Shown here piece by piece: positions 1-10,082 of a stretch of 64,000 nucleotides of DNA. The notes beneath the pieces were generated by a model. It worked only from the letters and a program-made list of their open reading frames with translations. It had not been told where the DNA came from and searched no databases. How positions within the stretch are numbered: the first letter of the stretch is position 1; the number at the start of each line of letters is the position of its first letter. The stretch is from Oegoconia quadripuncta (taxonomy: Eukaryota > Arthropoda > Insecta > Lepidoptera > Autostichidae), in NCBI GenBank assembly GCA_949316235.1, contig OX438748.1, positions 327,501-391,500 of the forward strand, written 5' to 3'. A program made the position numbers and the translations under genes.

Positions 1-1019
1 TGTCCACGCTTGTTTATACTCATTTAAGTAAGTTCCCAAGAACACTACATTCCTCTCCATTAGATAGGTGTAATGTGAAGTGAGACGACCGTATTGGATG
101 TGTACGAGTGTGACAGGGTTGGCCCGGGATGATATTTATTGCGGGTCAAACGTTCGCCAGACAATATTGTCTTATTCGCATTCCTTCCCCCACTCCCCGC
201 ACCCCGACTCCTCAGATATAATGCGAGTACTCATTAATTTTGTTCGTTACAAATAATACTAGCCTTCTGGTGGAGGAGATCAGCTTCGCAGTAGTCTAGA
301 TTCAAAGTACATCATTTAACTCGTTTAAGTATAATTTCCAAGCATTAATAAGAGGACAGGTAGTCTGAAATATGATCAACGAAGTTATTTCTCGACCCAA
401 TGGTAGAAAATTTAAAGGTAGAGAAATTGCGAAAGACTCAAAATACTTTAGAGATTCTGCTCTCAAAAGGTTTTGAATTCGCCTCACTTGTTAACACTTT
501 GAGCTCCGAGTCCGGACACTGTGATCAAAGACTTCTATTGTAAAGAGTAAAAAGGCTTTTCCGGTAACAGGACGCTTGCAATAGCGGCCAATTTTCCCGC
601 AGTCAACGCGGTCAACGCAGGTTGCCCACCTGTCGTAGCGTTCCTATATAATGTTTGTATCCAATGTTGTATCGATTGGGGTCGCGCTGCGGTGACGTGT
701 GTACATTTCGATGATTCATATACGGAAGCGGCTGCCGTGGGTAATGTACATAGAGGCAGCGATATATTGCCGCAGATAGGCGAGGATGACTTGCCAAAAT
801 ATTACACTGAAACAGCGCCGACAGGATCCTTGAGAGTGGAAACATACGCACTGATACACTACAATATGTCGCTGCAGAACGCTACTAAAAAAGACATCTT
901 TATCATTGAATGATGCCCCTAAATCTCGCGTCCGTCAGTCTGACGTATTTATTTATAATACTACATATTACGTAATTATTATTTTGTATATTTACACTAC
1001 ACTATACATACACTAACCC
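1..1019. other. Single-copy DNA, no gene recognised
   Basis: No transposon signature and no convincing coding region. A GC-rich patch lies near 120-230, and a 73-codon open frame at 692-913 has no recognisable motif, splice context or similarity I can name. It could be part of an intergenic or intronic host segment. Confidence 0.4.
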
Positions 1020-1270
1020 GACGATAATTATTTATTATTATTCTGCTCATTATTGTGCCTCACGTGGCGTCCGTGCGTCACTGGCCATTTGAGGGCACTG
1101 AAAACCAGCGCTGTGATTCGTCGCAGCATGAGCTGAGTGCCAACCCATTTGTGCACGCCGCAACAAGTGACAGCATTGTCGGGATCTTCTTCATAATTGT
1201 ATTTCTGTGTTAGCTATAATTTACTACTTCTTTGTTTTTGCATCGTGTTATGGCGTTCATAATAAACTAT
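1020..1270 (+). repeat. Non-LTR 3' end-like repeat
   Basis: The stretch around 1095-1165 resembles, in reverse complement, the stretch around 3455-3525: both hold the words GCACAAATGGGTT and CTGGTTTTCAGT at similar spacing. The + copy runs into an AATAAA-type hexamer near 1260. Two dispersed diverged copies ending near a polyadenylation-like signal suggest a retrotransposon 3' UTR. The family is not identified. Confidence 0.45.
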
Positions 1271-1296
1271 TCTTATTCACTACCGACATTTATATA

Positions 1297-1515
1297 CCTG
1301 CAAAGAAGCTTCCATCGGGTCAGGATCTGGAGTGGCCCGTAACGAAGTCACTCAATAGACTGCGTACCGGGGTCGGTAGATGCCGAGAGAACATGTCCAA
1401 GTGGGGCTACACGGACGACAACCTGTGCTTGTGCGGTGATACATCACAAACTATGGGGCACCTACTGTGCTGCCCTGTGTGTCCCGACACTTGTACGCTA
1501 TAGGACCTCTATGAT
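1297..1515 (+). pseudogene. Non-LTR retrotransposon pol C-terminal fragment
   Basis: The + frame carries the pattern LNRLRTGVGRCRENMSKWG followed by a cysteine/histidine cluster (C-L-C-G, then Q-T-M-G-H-L-L-C-C). This matches the C-terminal zinc-knuckle-like region that follows the RT/RNase H part of many insect non-LTR pol proteins. The frame is open upstream to about 1207 and stops at TAG 1501-1503. Similar residues continue past that stop, so it is likely a nonsense mutation. No RT core is present. It is a dead fragment; the clade is uncertain. Confidence 0.7.
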
Positions 1516-1539
1516 GCCACAGTCACTGACAAAAACTCA

Positions 1540-2050
1540 CGATTTTTTATGTTTTATAAAAAGTCGACATATATGCTCCAGAAATACAAGATACCCAGAT
1601 AAACTAGTTTATGAGACGCAGAGTAAAAAATTCAGCTGCTATGTGTGTACGTGCATTTAATGCTTTGCAGCAAGATTTCCGGAAATTATTCAGCAAACGT
1701 ATAAAGGCTTGGCTCGGAAGCAAATGCTTCTATTCAGTTAAAGAGCTTATTAATTAAATGTTGACTAGTTATAAGTGACATGGTGATATGTATGACATTA
1801 ATAACATTATGTAGAAATTTAATATTTTCAAATTTAATAGTGACACAATTTTAATTTTCATTATTGTATATATTAATTTAAATTGACACAAAATACTAAC
1901 TTTTATAATAATGTGTGCTAGAGTAATTGATTAATTAATTTCTTATTATTATTGTATACCAGTAATGGTTAAGTGTGATTGAACATTACTTAGAAATAGA
2001 GATACGACCTTTATCCTCCACATTTAAAACAATAAAGATTCTATTCTATC
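1540..2050 (+). pseudogene. Non-LTR 3' end with ATTCT-type tail
   Basis: Weak coding character, broken by stops and at least one frameshift, runs to about 1757. It is followed by an AT-rich region with AATAAA near 2030 and a short ATTCT-repeat tail. A microsatellite tail instead of poly(A) is typical of CR1-like LINEs. It may be the 3' continuation of the element at 1297-1515, or a second insertion. Confidence 0.5.
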
Positions 2051-2070
2051 ATCATATCGGCCACAGGATG

Positions 2071-2350
2071 TCCACTGCTGAGCATGGGACTTCCATTGTC
2101 CACTGCTGAGCATGGGACTTCCATTGTCCACTGCTGAGCATGGGACTTCCATTGTCCACTGCTGAGCATGGGACTTCCATTGTCCACTGCTGAGCATGGG
2201 ACTTCCATTGTCCACTGCTGAGCATGGGACTTCCATTGTCCACTGCTGAGCATGGGACTTCCATTGTCCACTGCTGAGCATGGGACTTCCATTGTCCACT
2301 GCTGAGCATGGGACTTCCATTGTCCACTGCTGAGCATGGGACTTCCATTC
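2071..2350. repeat. Minisatellite, 28-bp unit x10
   Basis: Ten head-to-tail units of 28 bp with virtually no divergence; the unit contains TCCACTGCTGAGCATGGGAC. Because 28 is not a multiple of three, all three frames on the minus strand stay open, so the 98-110 codon ORFs here are artefacts. The unit resembles the widespread insect retrotransposon phrase around 'gtccactgctggacatagg', so the array may have amplified from a transposon end. It abuts the poly(T) end of a SINE. Confidence 0.97.
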
Positions 2351-2351
2351 C

Positions 2352-2565
2352 ATTCTTTTTTTTTTAAATACATAACGGGTTGGTACTTGACCTCAATCTC
2401 ACCTGATGTTAAGTGAAGATGAGGTCGAAGGTGGAAGCGTACTGACCCGGAAACCCCAACACATTTGGGGGACTGGCTATCTTATCTCTGACAACCGGAA
2501 CACAACAATGCTATTAACATTGCTGGATGGCGGCAGATTTAGATAAGATGGTGGTAGCTAGTCAG
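2352..2565 (-). mobile_element. SINE-B copy, 5'-truncated
   Basis: Member of the commonest family in the window (SINE-B). A full copy is about 330 bp: tRNA-like head (CCTCCGTGGCTCAATGTAAA, B-box GGTTCGATCC), a unique body with conserved words such as CTACCACCATCTTATCTAAA and TTAACATCAGGTGTGATTGA, and a short A-rich 3' end after GTTGTGCAT. This minus-strand copy begins with poly(T) directly after the 28-bp array and lacks the tRNA head, consistent with 5' truncation during target-primed reverse transcription. Confidence 0.9.
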
Positions 2566-2673
2566 GTCAGCTAGGATGTTGATCCGGGTTTAGAAGAGTT
2601 GCAGAAAATAGTGCTCCAATATTATTGCAAAGGCTTAAAAAAATCTCATTACGTTTTAACATATCAGCCCTTA

Positions 2674-2802
2674 TATTACGTAATTTCATCGGTATCGTTA
2701 TCGATTACGTTGACCAATGAGAAACCGTCAAACAGCCGAGCGAGCGATGAGCCAACCAATCACATGTCAGAACGTAACCGATAACGATGAAATTATGTAA
2801 TA
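2674..2802. mobile_element. Short palindromic MITE-like element
   Basis: The two ends are inverted copies: TATTACGTAATTTCATCG on the left and its near complement on the right, with matching GTTATCGRTTACGTT inside. The size is about 129 bp with no coding capacity. Superfamily unassigned; no target duplication is certain. Confidence 0.65.
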
Positions 2803-3320
2803 GAACCGCAGGTCATTTTAGGTTGACACTCGTAAATCTAAATGGTCACAAATATAAAATAAACAATTTCGCATAAACATCTGAAAACGGTGAAATTGAA
2901 ATAACGCCGCACTCATATGTAAATGTTTCCAACTAAACTAAACTCCCCAAACAGCTCCGTTAAAGCTCCGACTGTAAATAATTTACATTCACACTTCTAA
3001 GCGAGTTTACAATTAGATCCACTCTCGGCTGTGTCGAAGCCGCGCTTCATTTGTTTGTGTAATTTTATTTACAACAATCGTTCAGTTCCAACTGTACCGG
3101 CGGCGAGGACGACTGTACCAGCCCTGGACGTAACAGGAATCCGAATAAGGTTGTCAGACGTAAACATAAAGTCCCTGACAAAAGTAAATAGTTAGATTAA
3201 CCAAAGGTCACACAAATTACAGAATTTTAAAGTTGTATTTGTAATGAAACGAAATGAATTGTAATGAAAGGGTAGAGACTCAGCATAAATTTTTTGTTTT
3301 TTTTCTATTTGACGACCTGT
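2803..3320. other. AT-rich single-copy DNA
   Basis: No coding region or family-level repeat recognised. The part at 3000-3130 is less AT-rich than its flanks. Confidence 0.35.
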
Positions 3321-3334
3321 TTAGATATATAGAC

Positions 3335-3520
3335 AGATAAAGCATTTATTTACGCCACTGCGTTCACACAACTACACAATTTTTAAATTACAAAGAAATA
3401 TACATACAAATAAACGTAAAGACTAGAAAATACAAAGAGCGAGTGTGTGCCGCAGTAGCACAAATGGGTTATAACTCAGTGTGGCACATCACTCAAAGAG
3501 CGAAACACTGGTTTTCAGTT
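3335..3520 (-). repeat. Non-LTR 3' end-like repeat, minus
   Basis: It starts with a GATA-rich tail (ATAGACAGATAAAGCATTTA), the reverse of a LINE microsatellite tail. Its right part resembles the segment near 1095-1165 in inverted orientation. Confidence 0.45.
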
Positions 3521-3521
3521 A

Positions 3522-3800
3522 CAACTGTTTGGTGTAGTCGTTAGCAACTCTGGCCACTATACCAAAAGGTTGCGGGTTCGAATCCCGCTGGGGGCATATG
3601 TTTGTGTGATGAATACGGACATGTGTACCCGAGTTATGGATGTTTTCATTTATAATAAGTATTTATTTACAAAAAAATATGTATTTATATAGTATATCAA
3701 CCATCTGGTATCCACAGCATAAGCCCATAGTTGCTTAGTGTGGAACTTGATAGCGATGTGTGTATGTCTAAGGATATATTATTTTTTATTTTTATTTTAT
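3522..3800 (+). mobile_element. SINE-A copy, full length
   Basis: First member of SINE-A. The tRNA-like head has an A-box-like TTGGTGTAGTSGTTAG and a B-box GGTTCGAATCCCGCT. The body follows with GATGAATACGGACATGTG, GAGTTATGGATGTTTTCATT and ATCAACCATCTGGTATCCA, and an AT-rich tail. It is an RNA polymerase III type retroposon, not a functional tRNA: the cloverleaf arms do not close and the body continues about 200 bp. Confidence 0.9.
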
Positions 3801-4118
3801 AAATGCTGATTTTCAGTGCTCTCCAGCGGAGTAGTTGATGCCACCAAAGAATAGGCAACTAATGAAAATAGATACACAAAAAAAAACAAAGAAAACATAA
3901 TATAAAGTAAATGGGACAGTAAAATTAATTTCACCCTTTTTATAAGTAAATGTGTGGGTAGATACTTTCGAAATTGTAGAGTGAAAAAGCTTGATTTATA
4001 CATACAACAAAAGTTCTGGAAATTTTATTGCGAAAACGCGAGCGTTGCGACGTACGTAGTTGGTACCTAGGTAAATTTTGTTTTACGTGCCAGCTAGATT
4101 ACTTACTATAAAATATTT

Positions 4119-4352
4119 TTTTTTATGCATAAAGGGTTGGTACTTGACCTCAATCACACCTGATGTTAAGTGAAAATGAAGTCGATGGTGGAAGCGAACT
4201 GACCCGGAAACCCCAAAACATTTGGGGGACTGGCTTTTGTCTGACAATCGGAACACAACAATGCTATTAACATTGCTGCTTGGCGGCAGATTTAGATAAG
4301 ATGGTGGTAGCTAGCCAGGCAGACTTTTAAAATGCCCTACCACCAACCGACC
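4119..4352 (-). mobile_element. SINE-B copy, 5'-truncated
   Basis: Poly(T) then ATGCATAAAGGGTTGGTACT and the diagnostic body, ending just past the CCCTACCACCAACC block. It lacks the tRNA-derived head. A short deletion removes the TATCTTATC word after GGGGGACTGGC. Confidence 0.9.
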
Positions 4353-4880
4353 GATGTCTAATACTATTATTGTATACTATGGTATAATAACATAGGTTTG
4401 TTTAAATTATAAATACTACTGTACAGACTAACTTAAGATTTTAAGAACTTAATGTTTAGTGCCGGTTAAGCTGGTAATAACTATGGAAGAGACAACGATT
4501 CTTACCAATAAGTAAAACAGAATCAATAAAATTTGTTTTACTAGTAAGTACTTAAATCTATAATCAAACTATTGTTTTATATCTTAATCTTTTGTCATTT
4601 GTGTTTCTATAACAGTGATGTTTTGTTAATGTATTGTTCAATATCTGTCTTTGTCTGCAATAAAAACTTTCAATTGGTTTTTCCTTCCGAGGGCTGACTG
4701 TAAGAAATCTCTTACAGATATAAGCTCGCCTTTTGTGTATTGTAATTTCGGTCCTATGTTTGATCAATGTATGTGTGTATAGTTATATGCATTAAAGTGT
4801 TAATTAAATATTCCAAAAAATGCTAACATTTTCAAAGTCCAAAACGCCGACTAGAGCTCAAAACCCCTGATATATCAGAA
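4353..4880. other. AT-rich DNA without recognised features
   Basis: No coding region supported. The 67-codon minus frame at 4564-4767 has no motif or context. Confidence 0.35.
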
Positions 4881-4883
4881 TGC

Positions 4884-5075
4884 TCCTGACGACTCAAATC
4901 AAATCAAATCAAAAATGCTTTATTTTGTAGGTACACAGGGTACACTTAATATAGTCAGATTTTACATTTTTAAAGCTACTGCTTGTTCAAAAGCCAATTT
5001 TCCCCTGAGAAGAACAAGCAAGAAACTTGAGAGGTTGCTCCTAAAAAAAAATATTATTTTATATTATAATATTAA
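4884..5075 (-). mobile_element. LINE 3' end, truncated, TTTGATT-type tail
   Basis: Minus-strand retrocopy whose tail reads AATCAAATCAAATCAAA on the + strand. It is followed by a 3' UTR with the word GAGAAGAACAAGCAAGAAAC. The same word recurs, diverged, in the LINE tails near 38360, 44285, 48085 and 61965, so these are related LINE subfamilies. Only about 190 bp were copied. Confidence 0.75.
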
Positions 5076-5688
5076 CCTGGTATTCTGGTAACCCTTGATC
5101 TGGATGAAAATTCATTAACGCCGCATATCCGAAATTAGCACTGAGAGGCTAGAATGGAAAATTAATTTGTGTATTCGTATATTTGATCTAGCGATCCTCC
5201 GCTTGAATACACTTCCTGAAGAGAATATTAAATTTACCATTATCGAAACGTTACTAGCGGAACTACATTATTAACTAAAGTCTAATGTGTTACAGAAGCA
5301 AACCCAAAAAAATGCCAGAAGCGAGTTTTGAAATCCCACGAACAATAGAAAAACTGGGTTATCGTGCGCCGGGTGCGTAGCGAGCAATACCTTATCGGAA
5401 ATAGATCGATTAAGGCGACGTCGCCGAGCCCCTGGGTGCCGTCTGCTAGACATCCGATACATAGTGTAGTCATTATAACGGATCATCCCAGAGGACTATG
5501 AATTTTCTAAATCAGATAACAGATTCCCCTCGCTATTTTTCTAGCTAGTAGGTACCTAGTTCAATTTTGTAATTTCATACAGGATTATCTCCACGGTGTT
5601 TCTGCTCGCCTGGTACAGGACAGTCAGTATTACTGTTTTTAGTACAGATTTTAGCCCACTAAATTTTTCTCCGGTTTTTTCTAAGCTC
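5076..5688. other. Single-copy DNA, no gene recognised
   Basis: Overlapping minus-strand frames at 5271-5486 are uninformative. No repeat family recognised. Confidence 0.35.
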
Positions 5689-5930
5689 AACGGGATAGCA
5701 TTTGACCTCAACCACACCTGATGTTAAGTGAAGATGAGGCCGAAGGTGGTACTGACCTGTAAACCCATTTGGGGGACTGGCTATCTTATCCTTGACAACC
5801 GGAACACGACAATGCTATTAACAATGCTGTTTGGCGGCAGACCTAAGGCTGCCTGGTTAGCTAGCTCATCTTATCTGAATAAGATGAGCTAGCTAGCCAG
5901 GCGGACATTTAAAATGCCCTACTACTTTCG
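5689..5930 (-). mobile_element. SINE-B copy with internal hairpin
   Basis: Diverged SINE-B body, 5'-truncated. It is unusual in carrying a 24-bp inverted duplication of its own sequence (arms 5851-5874 and 5879-5902, 4-nt loop, one mismatch), so the GCTAGCTCATCTTAT region appears in both orientations. Confidence 0.85.
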
Positions 5931-6033
5931 AACAGGATATACAAATTGATTCAGCCGTTTTGACGCTACGATGCTAGAGACAGATACAGATAGGCAATGC
6001 ATCATATTTATTTATTTGTTAAATAACGTTTGT

Positions 6034-6141
6034 TTATGCACAACGGATTAGCATTTGACGTCAATCGCAGCTGATGTTAAGTAAAGATGAGGTGAAGGTG
6101 GAAGCGCACTGACCCGAAAACTCCATCTTATTTGGGGGTAT
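6034..6141 (-). mobile_element. SINE-B 3' fragment
   Basis: Only the 3' part of the family (ATGCACAACGGATTAGCATT to TTATTTGGGGGT). Diverged from the other copies, so probably older. Confidence 0.8.
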
Positions 6142-6255
6142 AAACTGTTGCAATTGCAACAGAAGAAATAGTAAAAAATAGTGTCAATGTTGGAAGATGT
6201 TAGATTTATAATTCAATTAGCTCTCCTCCCGCTACTTCATCCGCATTGTTAATTA

Positions 6256-6459
6256 GCTAGCTAGCTACCACCATCTTATCTAAATCTGCCGCCAAGCAGC
6301 AATGTTAATAGCATTGTTGTGTTCCGGTTTAAGATAGCCAGTCCCCCAAATGTGCTGGGGTTTCCGAGTCAGTATGCTTCCACCTTCGACCTCATCTTCA
6401 CTTAACATCAGGTGTGATTGAGGTCAAGTACCAACCCGTTATGCATAAAAAAAAAACCA
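6256..6459 (+). mobile_element. SINE-B copy, 5'-truncated
   Basis: Starts within the body at GCTAGCTACCACCATCTTAT and ends in an A run after GTTATGCAT. It lies in the opposite orientation to the two copies immediately upstream. Confidence 0.9.
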
Positions 6460-6520
6460 GCTTATAGAAATTCTCTAAATAATAATCAGAAATGTCCTCT
6501 ATGAGTGAATATTTACAGCG

Positions 6521-6592
6521 AATTGGCACAGGTACTAGGTTTTGAAAAAAAAAGAAAAACTACCTGTGCCAATACCTTCCATTTCACTTACC
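6521..6592. repeat. Short inverted-repeat element, second copy near 30940
   Basis: Inverted arms TTGGCACAGGTA and TACCTGTGCCAA flank an A-rich core. About 65 bp of this segment recurs in reverse complement at 30940-31006. Small dispersed repeat, family unknown. Confidence 0.6.
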
Positions 6593-6659
6593 TAATATGT
6601 CCTATTTTTTTCCTTACATATGTAGTTGTGGCATCAATAATTTCTAACGCAACCTGCAT

Positions 6660-6870
6660 GTGTAGTGGAGCGCGCGTGTGGGCGGTAGCGGTAGCGGCGG
6701 CGGCGGCGGTCGGCGTGCGACACCGCGCGGTATCCACGACACCCGTAAATATTTATCGATCGTCCCGCGCCGCTCAGCCTGATTTATCACAGCCTCGGAT
6801 TCAACGTAATCCGCTCCTATCTAAACAAGAACATTGTTTATTTCCCCAATATTTACATTCGTGATTACCA
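6660..6870. other. GC-rich, repeat-free segment
   Basis: A GC-rich island in an AT-rich background: GGTAGCGGTAGCGGCGGCGG near 6683, then TAAATATTTATCGATC near 6746. A plus frame (6505-6864) crosses it, but the Ala/Val run is a by-product of GCG repetition. A regulatory role is inference only. Confidence 0.3.
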
Positions 6871-7207
6871 TTCGGTTAGCGAAAGTGGAAAGAGTTAGTG
6901 TACGCTCAAGTTCACGTGTCTATTACACCAATTAGCGGATGCTTGGGAAAACCATTCGGTAAATGCCAGGAGAGGTCATTGGCCAACAGTATTTATAGGT
7001 TTAATATTTTAAATTGAGAAAAGGGAAGCGGGAAATCAGAAAGTACACAGAAATAGATTTTCCAGTTGAAACTCCAGCAATAGATTGGTTTTAGAATTCT
7101 GTGAGGCAGGTATCGGTAGTATGCGAGCATGTTTCCTCGTCTAGAATTAATAAGCTTTATATACAACGTCGTCTGGTTACTCAATTTTGAAGTTTACATT
7201 TAAATCG

Positions 7208-7452
7208 TGACCACTGTACGTTTCTCAAGAAACTTCCTACCACGTACGACCACCCTGTGGAACGGACTTCCTGCAGCGGTATTCCCGGACGAGTACTACA
7301 TTGGAACCTTCAAGAAACGAGCCTACACCTTCCTCAAAGGCCGGCAACGCATCTGTGACCCTTGTGGTGTTGCGGGTGTCCACGGGCGGCGGTGATTGCT
7401 TTCCATCAGGTGACCCGCATGCTCGTTTGCCGCCCTCTCGTATAAAAAAAAT
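7208..7452 (+). mobile_element. LINE 'NL' 3' end with pol C-terminus
   Basis: Encodes the end of a non-LTR pol protein (motif [20 protein letters not shown], then [11 protein letters not shown], stop 7393-7395). The 3' UTR CATCAGGTGACCCGCATGCT and an A-rich tail follow. The LWN.LPA.VFP pattern is the usual C-terminal signature of jockey/CR1-type pol in Lepidoptera. 5'-truncated insertion; one of about seven copies of this tail here. Confidence 0.85.
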
Positions 7453-7455
7453 AAA

Positions 7456-8124
7456 AATAATAATCTATATTCATGCTTAACAAACAAATGCGGAAAAGCA
7501 AATGACAAAGATTGAAGTTAAAACCATCAACTATAATCAATTGTAGTTACTAATGACAAAGTCATATAATATACAATGACATGAGTGGTCATTAAAAAGA
7601 TATTGACAGGAAAATTGAAGTTTTCTATGTTTGACAACATACGTACATACTTCAAAAACTACGTGGAGACCATTTAACACACTCTACAATTACTGTCATA
7701 AGAGCGTTTATCGCACACGGCACTCTGAATGGACCGATTCTAATGAAACTTTATACGTTTAAGCAGAATACATAGATCTAAAAAGTTAGTAGGTAGATAA
7801 AGATAAGTACTTAACACAACTTTACTTGCTGCAGCACAATACAAACTTCTTTCTATCTATACACACGCCCAACGTTTTTGGTTTTTTATCCTTGTCGGGA
7901 AAGGTCGAATCGATCGATCGAAGCCTATTCAGCCTTGTCTAATATATAAACCTATTTTTATGGTTAATAATCTATGGCTAAAGGGTTCTTGTACTAGATT
8001 CGAAAAAAGTGGAACTGCGTGGGTTAAACGCTGAAGAATTGTCAACAAGGAGGTGTAAAATGCGAAAAATGGTATATAATATCTGGCAACACTGTCCATA
8101 CATAAAGATCTAAGCATTTAATTG
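7456..8124. other. AT-rich single-copy DNA
   Basis: No coding or repeat signature supported. Confidence 0.35.
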
Positions 8125-8464
8125 CCTCCGCCTCCTCTCCATAGCTCAATGTAAATGTAATTGGGTTTACGATTCGGAGGTCGCGGGTTCGATCCCCAGC
8201 AGGGTACATGTTTAAGTACTCGGTTTGATTGGTGGTAGGGCATTTTAAAATGTCCGCCTGGCTAGCTACCACCATCTTATCTAAATCTGCCGCCAAGCAG
8301 CAGTCTTAATAGCATTGTTGTGTTCCGGTTGTCAGAGATAAGATAGCCAGTCCCCCAAATGTGTTGGGGTTTCCGGGTCAGTACGCTTTCACCTTCGACC
8401 TCATCTTCACTTAACATCAGGTGTGATTGAGGTCAAGTACGAACCCGTCGTGCATATAAAAAAA
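8125..8464 (+). mobile_element. SINE-B copy, full length
   Basis: Complete copy with a slightly rearranged head (extra CTCC before ATAGCTCAATGTAAA), an intact B-box GGTTCGATCCCCAGC and the full body to the A-rich end. Confidence 0.93.
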
Positions 8465-8469
8465 GGAAT

Positions 8470-8568
8470 ACTTTTATCCCGATAAAGTGAGTAGTTCCCG
8501 CGGGATAAACAAGTTTCCGCTATAAAGTTACTCTACGCAGGCGAAGCCGCGGACGAAAAGCTAGTAAA
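8470..8568 (-). repeat. Fragment of the GCGGCTTCGCC repeat
   Basis: Minus-strand piece of an interspersed family whose sense strand begins TAGCTTTCCGCCCGCGGCTT and ends near CATTTATAATATTAGTTAG. Here AAAGTGAGTAGTTCCCGCGG and GGCGAAGCCGCGGACGAAAA are visible. The family is abundant in butterfly genomes; class not assigned. Confidence 0.8.
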
Positions 8569-9108
8569 ACATAAATCCGTTAGGTGTTACACAGGGTAAC
8601 ATTAAAAGCTGTGATACCTATCACATTGTTTTATGCTTTTACAGCCTACATTTTATTTCACCAGTCTAAAAGCTTTTCATTTACAAACCGTCAACTACGG
8701 TCGCTCCAAATGCTCATAATCTCATAAAAGATGGTTACTTTTATCAGTAAAAGAATTGTCATACCTAGGTATTCCTTTATCAAGAGTCTGATAAAATGTA
8801 TTTTGCTATAACCTCATTATATATTCGAGAGTAAGGCGGATCAGTGGTTTTATACAAAAACTTGTCTAGACTCAGTGTCTCAGGGGGTGTTGTGAAAGAA
8901 CTAACGTGTTGGAGATGACACGTATGCTGATATCGTTACGAATATATCACGAAGGATGTAATATATGTTACATCGACGAGAGTATCTCTCACGGACCATT
9001 TCTTCAAATTTGAATTTGGAAAAGGACGCGTTGCCATTGGACTATATTTTTATTAATCATTAATTTTAGGTAGAACGGAATCTACTATATTTTACATTCT
9101 TATATATT
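8569..9108. other. AT-rich DNA without recognised features
   Basis: Nothing supported in either strand. Confidence 0.35.
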
Positions 9109-9667
9109 TTAGTCCTTACCTATGAAATTGGCGTTTTGTATGAAGAATTTCAATAAGACTGTTTTCTCCATACAAACAGTTATAAAAGTTTCAGCGAATG
9201 TAAGAAATGATTATGTGACGCACATGGAAAGAGCTCTGTACAAATTTCTTTTTATTTTCTGACGACCGATTGGTGTAGTGGATAGTGACCCTATCAGCGA
9301 AACCAACGGTTGCGGGTTCGAATCCCGCGACGGGTAAATGTTTGTGTGATGAATATGAACATTTATTCCTGAGTCATGGATGTTTATATAAATATTTATG
9401 TATGTTTATCCGTTATCTAGTTATCCATAGTACAAGCTTTGCTTAGTTTGGGACTAGATGATTGGTGTAAGTGTCCGAAATATTTATTTTATTTTTATTA
9501 TTTATTATGTGATTTAGCCCACAAATTAAAAATATTTCATGTGAAACCTTGAAATAATATTCCATTTTCCAAATAAAAAACAAATTTGGATATAGCTTTG
9601 AAAATCGCAGGAATTGGTATATGTGATTAACGAAGAAAAAAAACTGCAATTTCATAGGTAGACTCAA
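9109..9667 (+). mobile_element. Mariner-like MITE copy 1, carrying a SINE
   Basis: Family of about 390-415 bp with terminal inverted repeats TTAGGTCCTTACCTATGAAA. In the two best copies the insertion is flanked by the dinucleotide TA, as in Tc1/mariner elements. No transposase is encoded, so it is non-autonomous. This copy is split by a SINE-A' insertion (about 9258-9497). Diagnostic words TTGGCGTTTTGTATGAAGAA (left) and AATTGGTATATGTGATTAAC (right) are shared with copies at 31635, 35130 and 40548. Confidence 0.88.
9258..9497 (+). mobile_element. SINE-A' copy nested in the MITE
   Basis: Subfamily of SINE-A with head TTGGTGTAGTGGATAGTGAC and B-box GGTTCGAATCCCGCGACGGG. Its body shares GATGAATATGAACATTTATT, GTTTATCCGTTATCTAG and GGGACTAGATGATTGGTGTA with copies at 33466 and 59612. 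MITE sequence resumes at ATTATGTGATTTAGCCC, so the SINE is younger than this MITE copy. Confidence 0.9.
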
Positions 9668-9734
9668 TAATTCGTACCTTTTGTTGTCTGTCTGTCCGTC
9701 AAGATTATTTTCTTCGAATCTGCTAGAGGTAATA

Positions 9735-9830
9735 TGATAGATAGATAGATAAAGCCTTTATTTGTTTCCACAATTACACACATACATTTAGCTTATACAT
9801 ATTGATATGATATGCTGAAATTAATATCAG
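9735..9830 (-). mobile_element. LINE 3' end with GATA tail
   Basis: A short (ATAG)n tail, then ATAAAGCCTTTATTTGTTTC. This is the reverse complement of a LINE terminus ending in a tetranucleotide tail. Severely 5'-truncated; extent uncertain. Confidence 0.5.
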
Positions 9831-10082
9831 ATACTTCCTTACAGTCCCATAAATATAATATAATATAATATATTTAAAGAGACATGGAGTTTCAATAATA
9901 TCTTACCATAGCAACTGACTTGTGATCAAAACCGTCTCGTTAATTGTAGGAAGGTCTCATAAAAAAATCAGAAAATCATTCATTACATATTCGATCCTGT
10001 GATCCTACAGAGTTTCTTATCACTTCTTCTCCTTAACCAGTAAAGCGATGTAGCTTTTTAAAAAACTTGTTGACTTTCAATA

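Noticed and set aside
2024..2373. Three overlapping minus-strand ORFs of 98-110 codons
   Set aside because: They are the three frames of the 28-bp tandem array; no gene.
6505..6864. Plus ORF of 119 codons with Ala/Val run
   Set aside because: It begins in an inverted-repeat element and the Ala run comes from GCG repetition; no conserved domain or start context.
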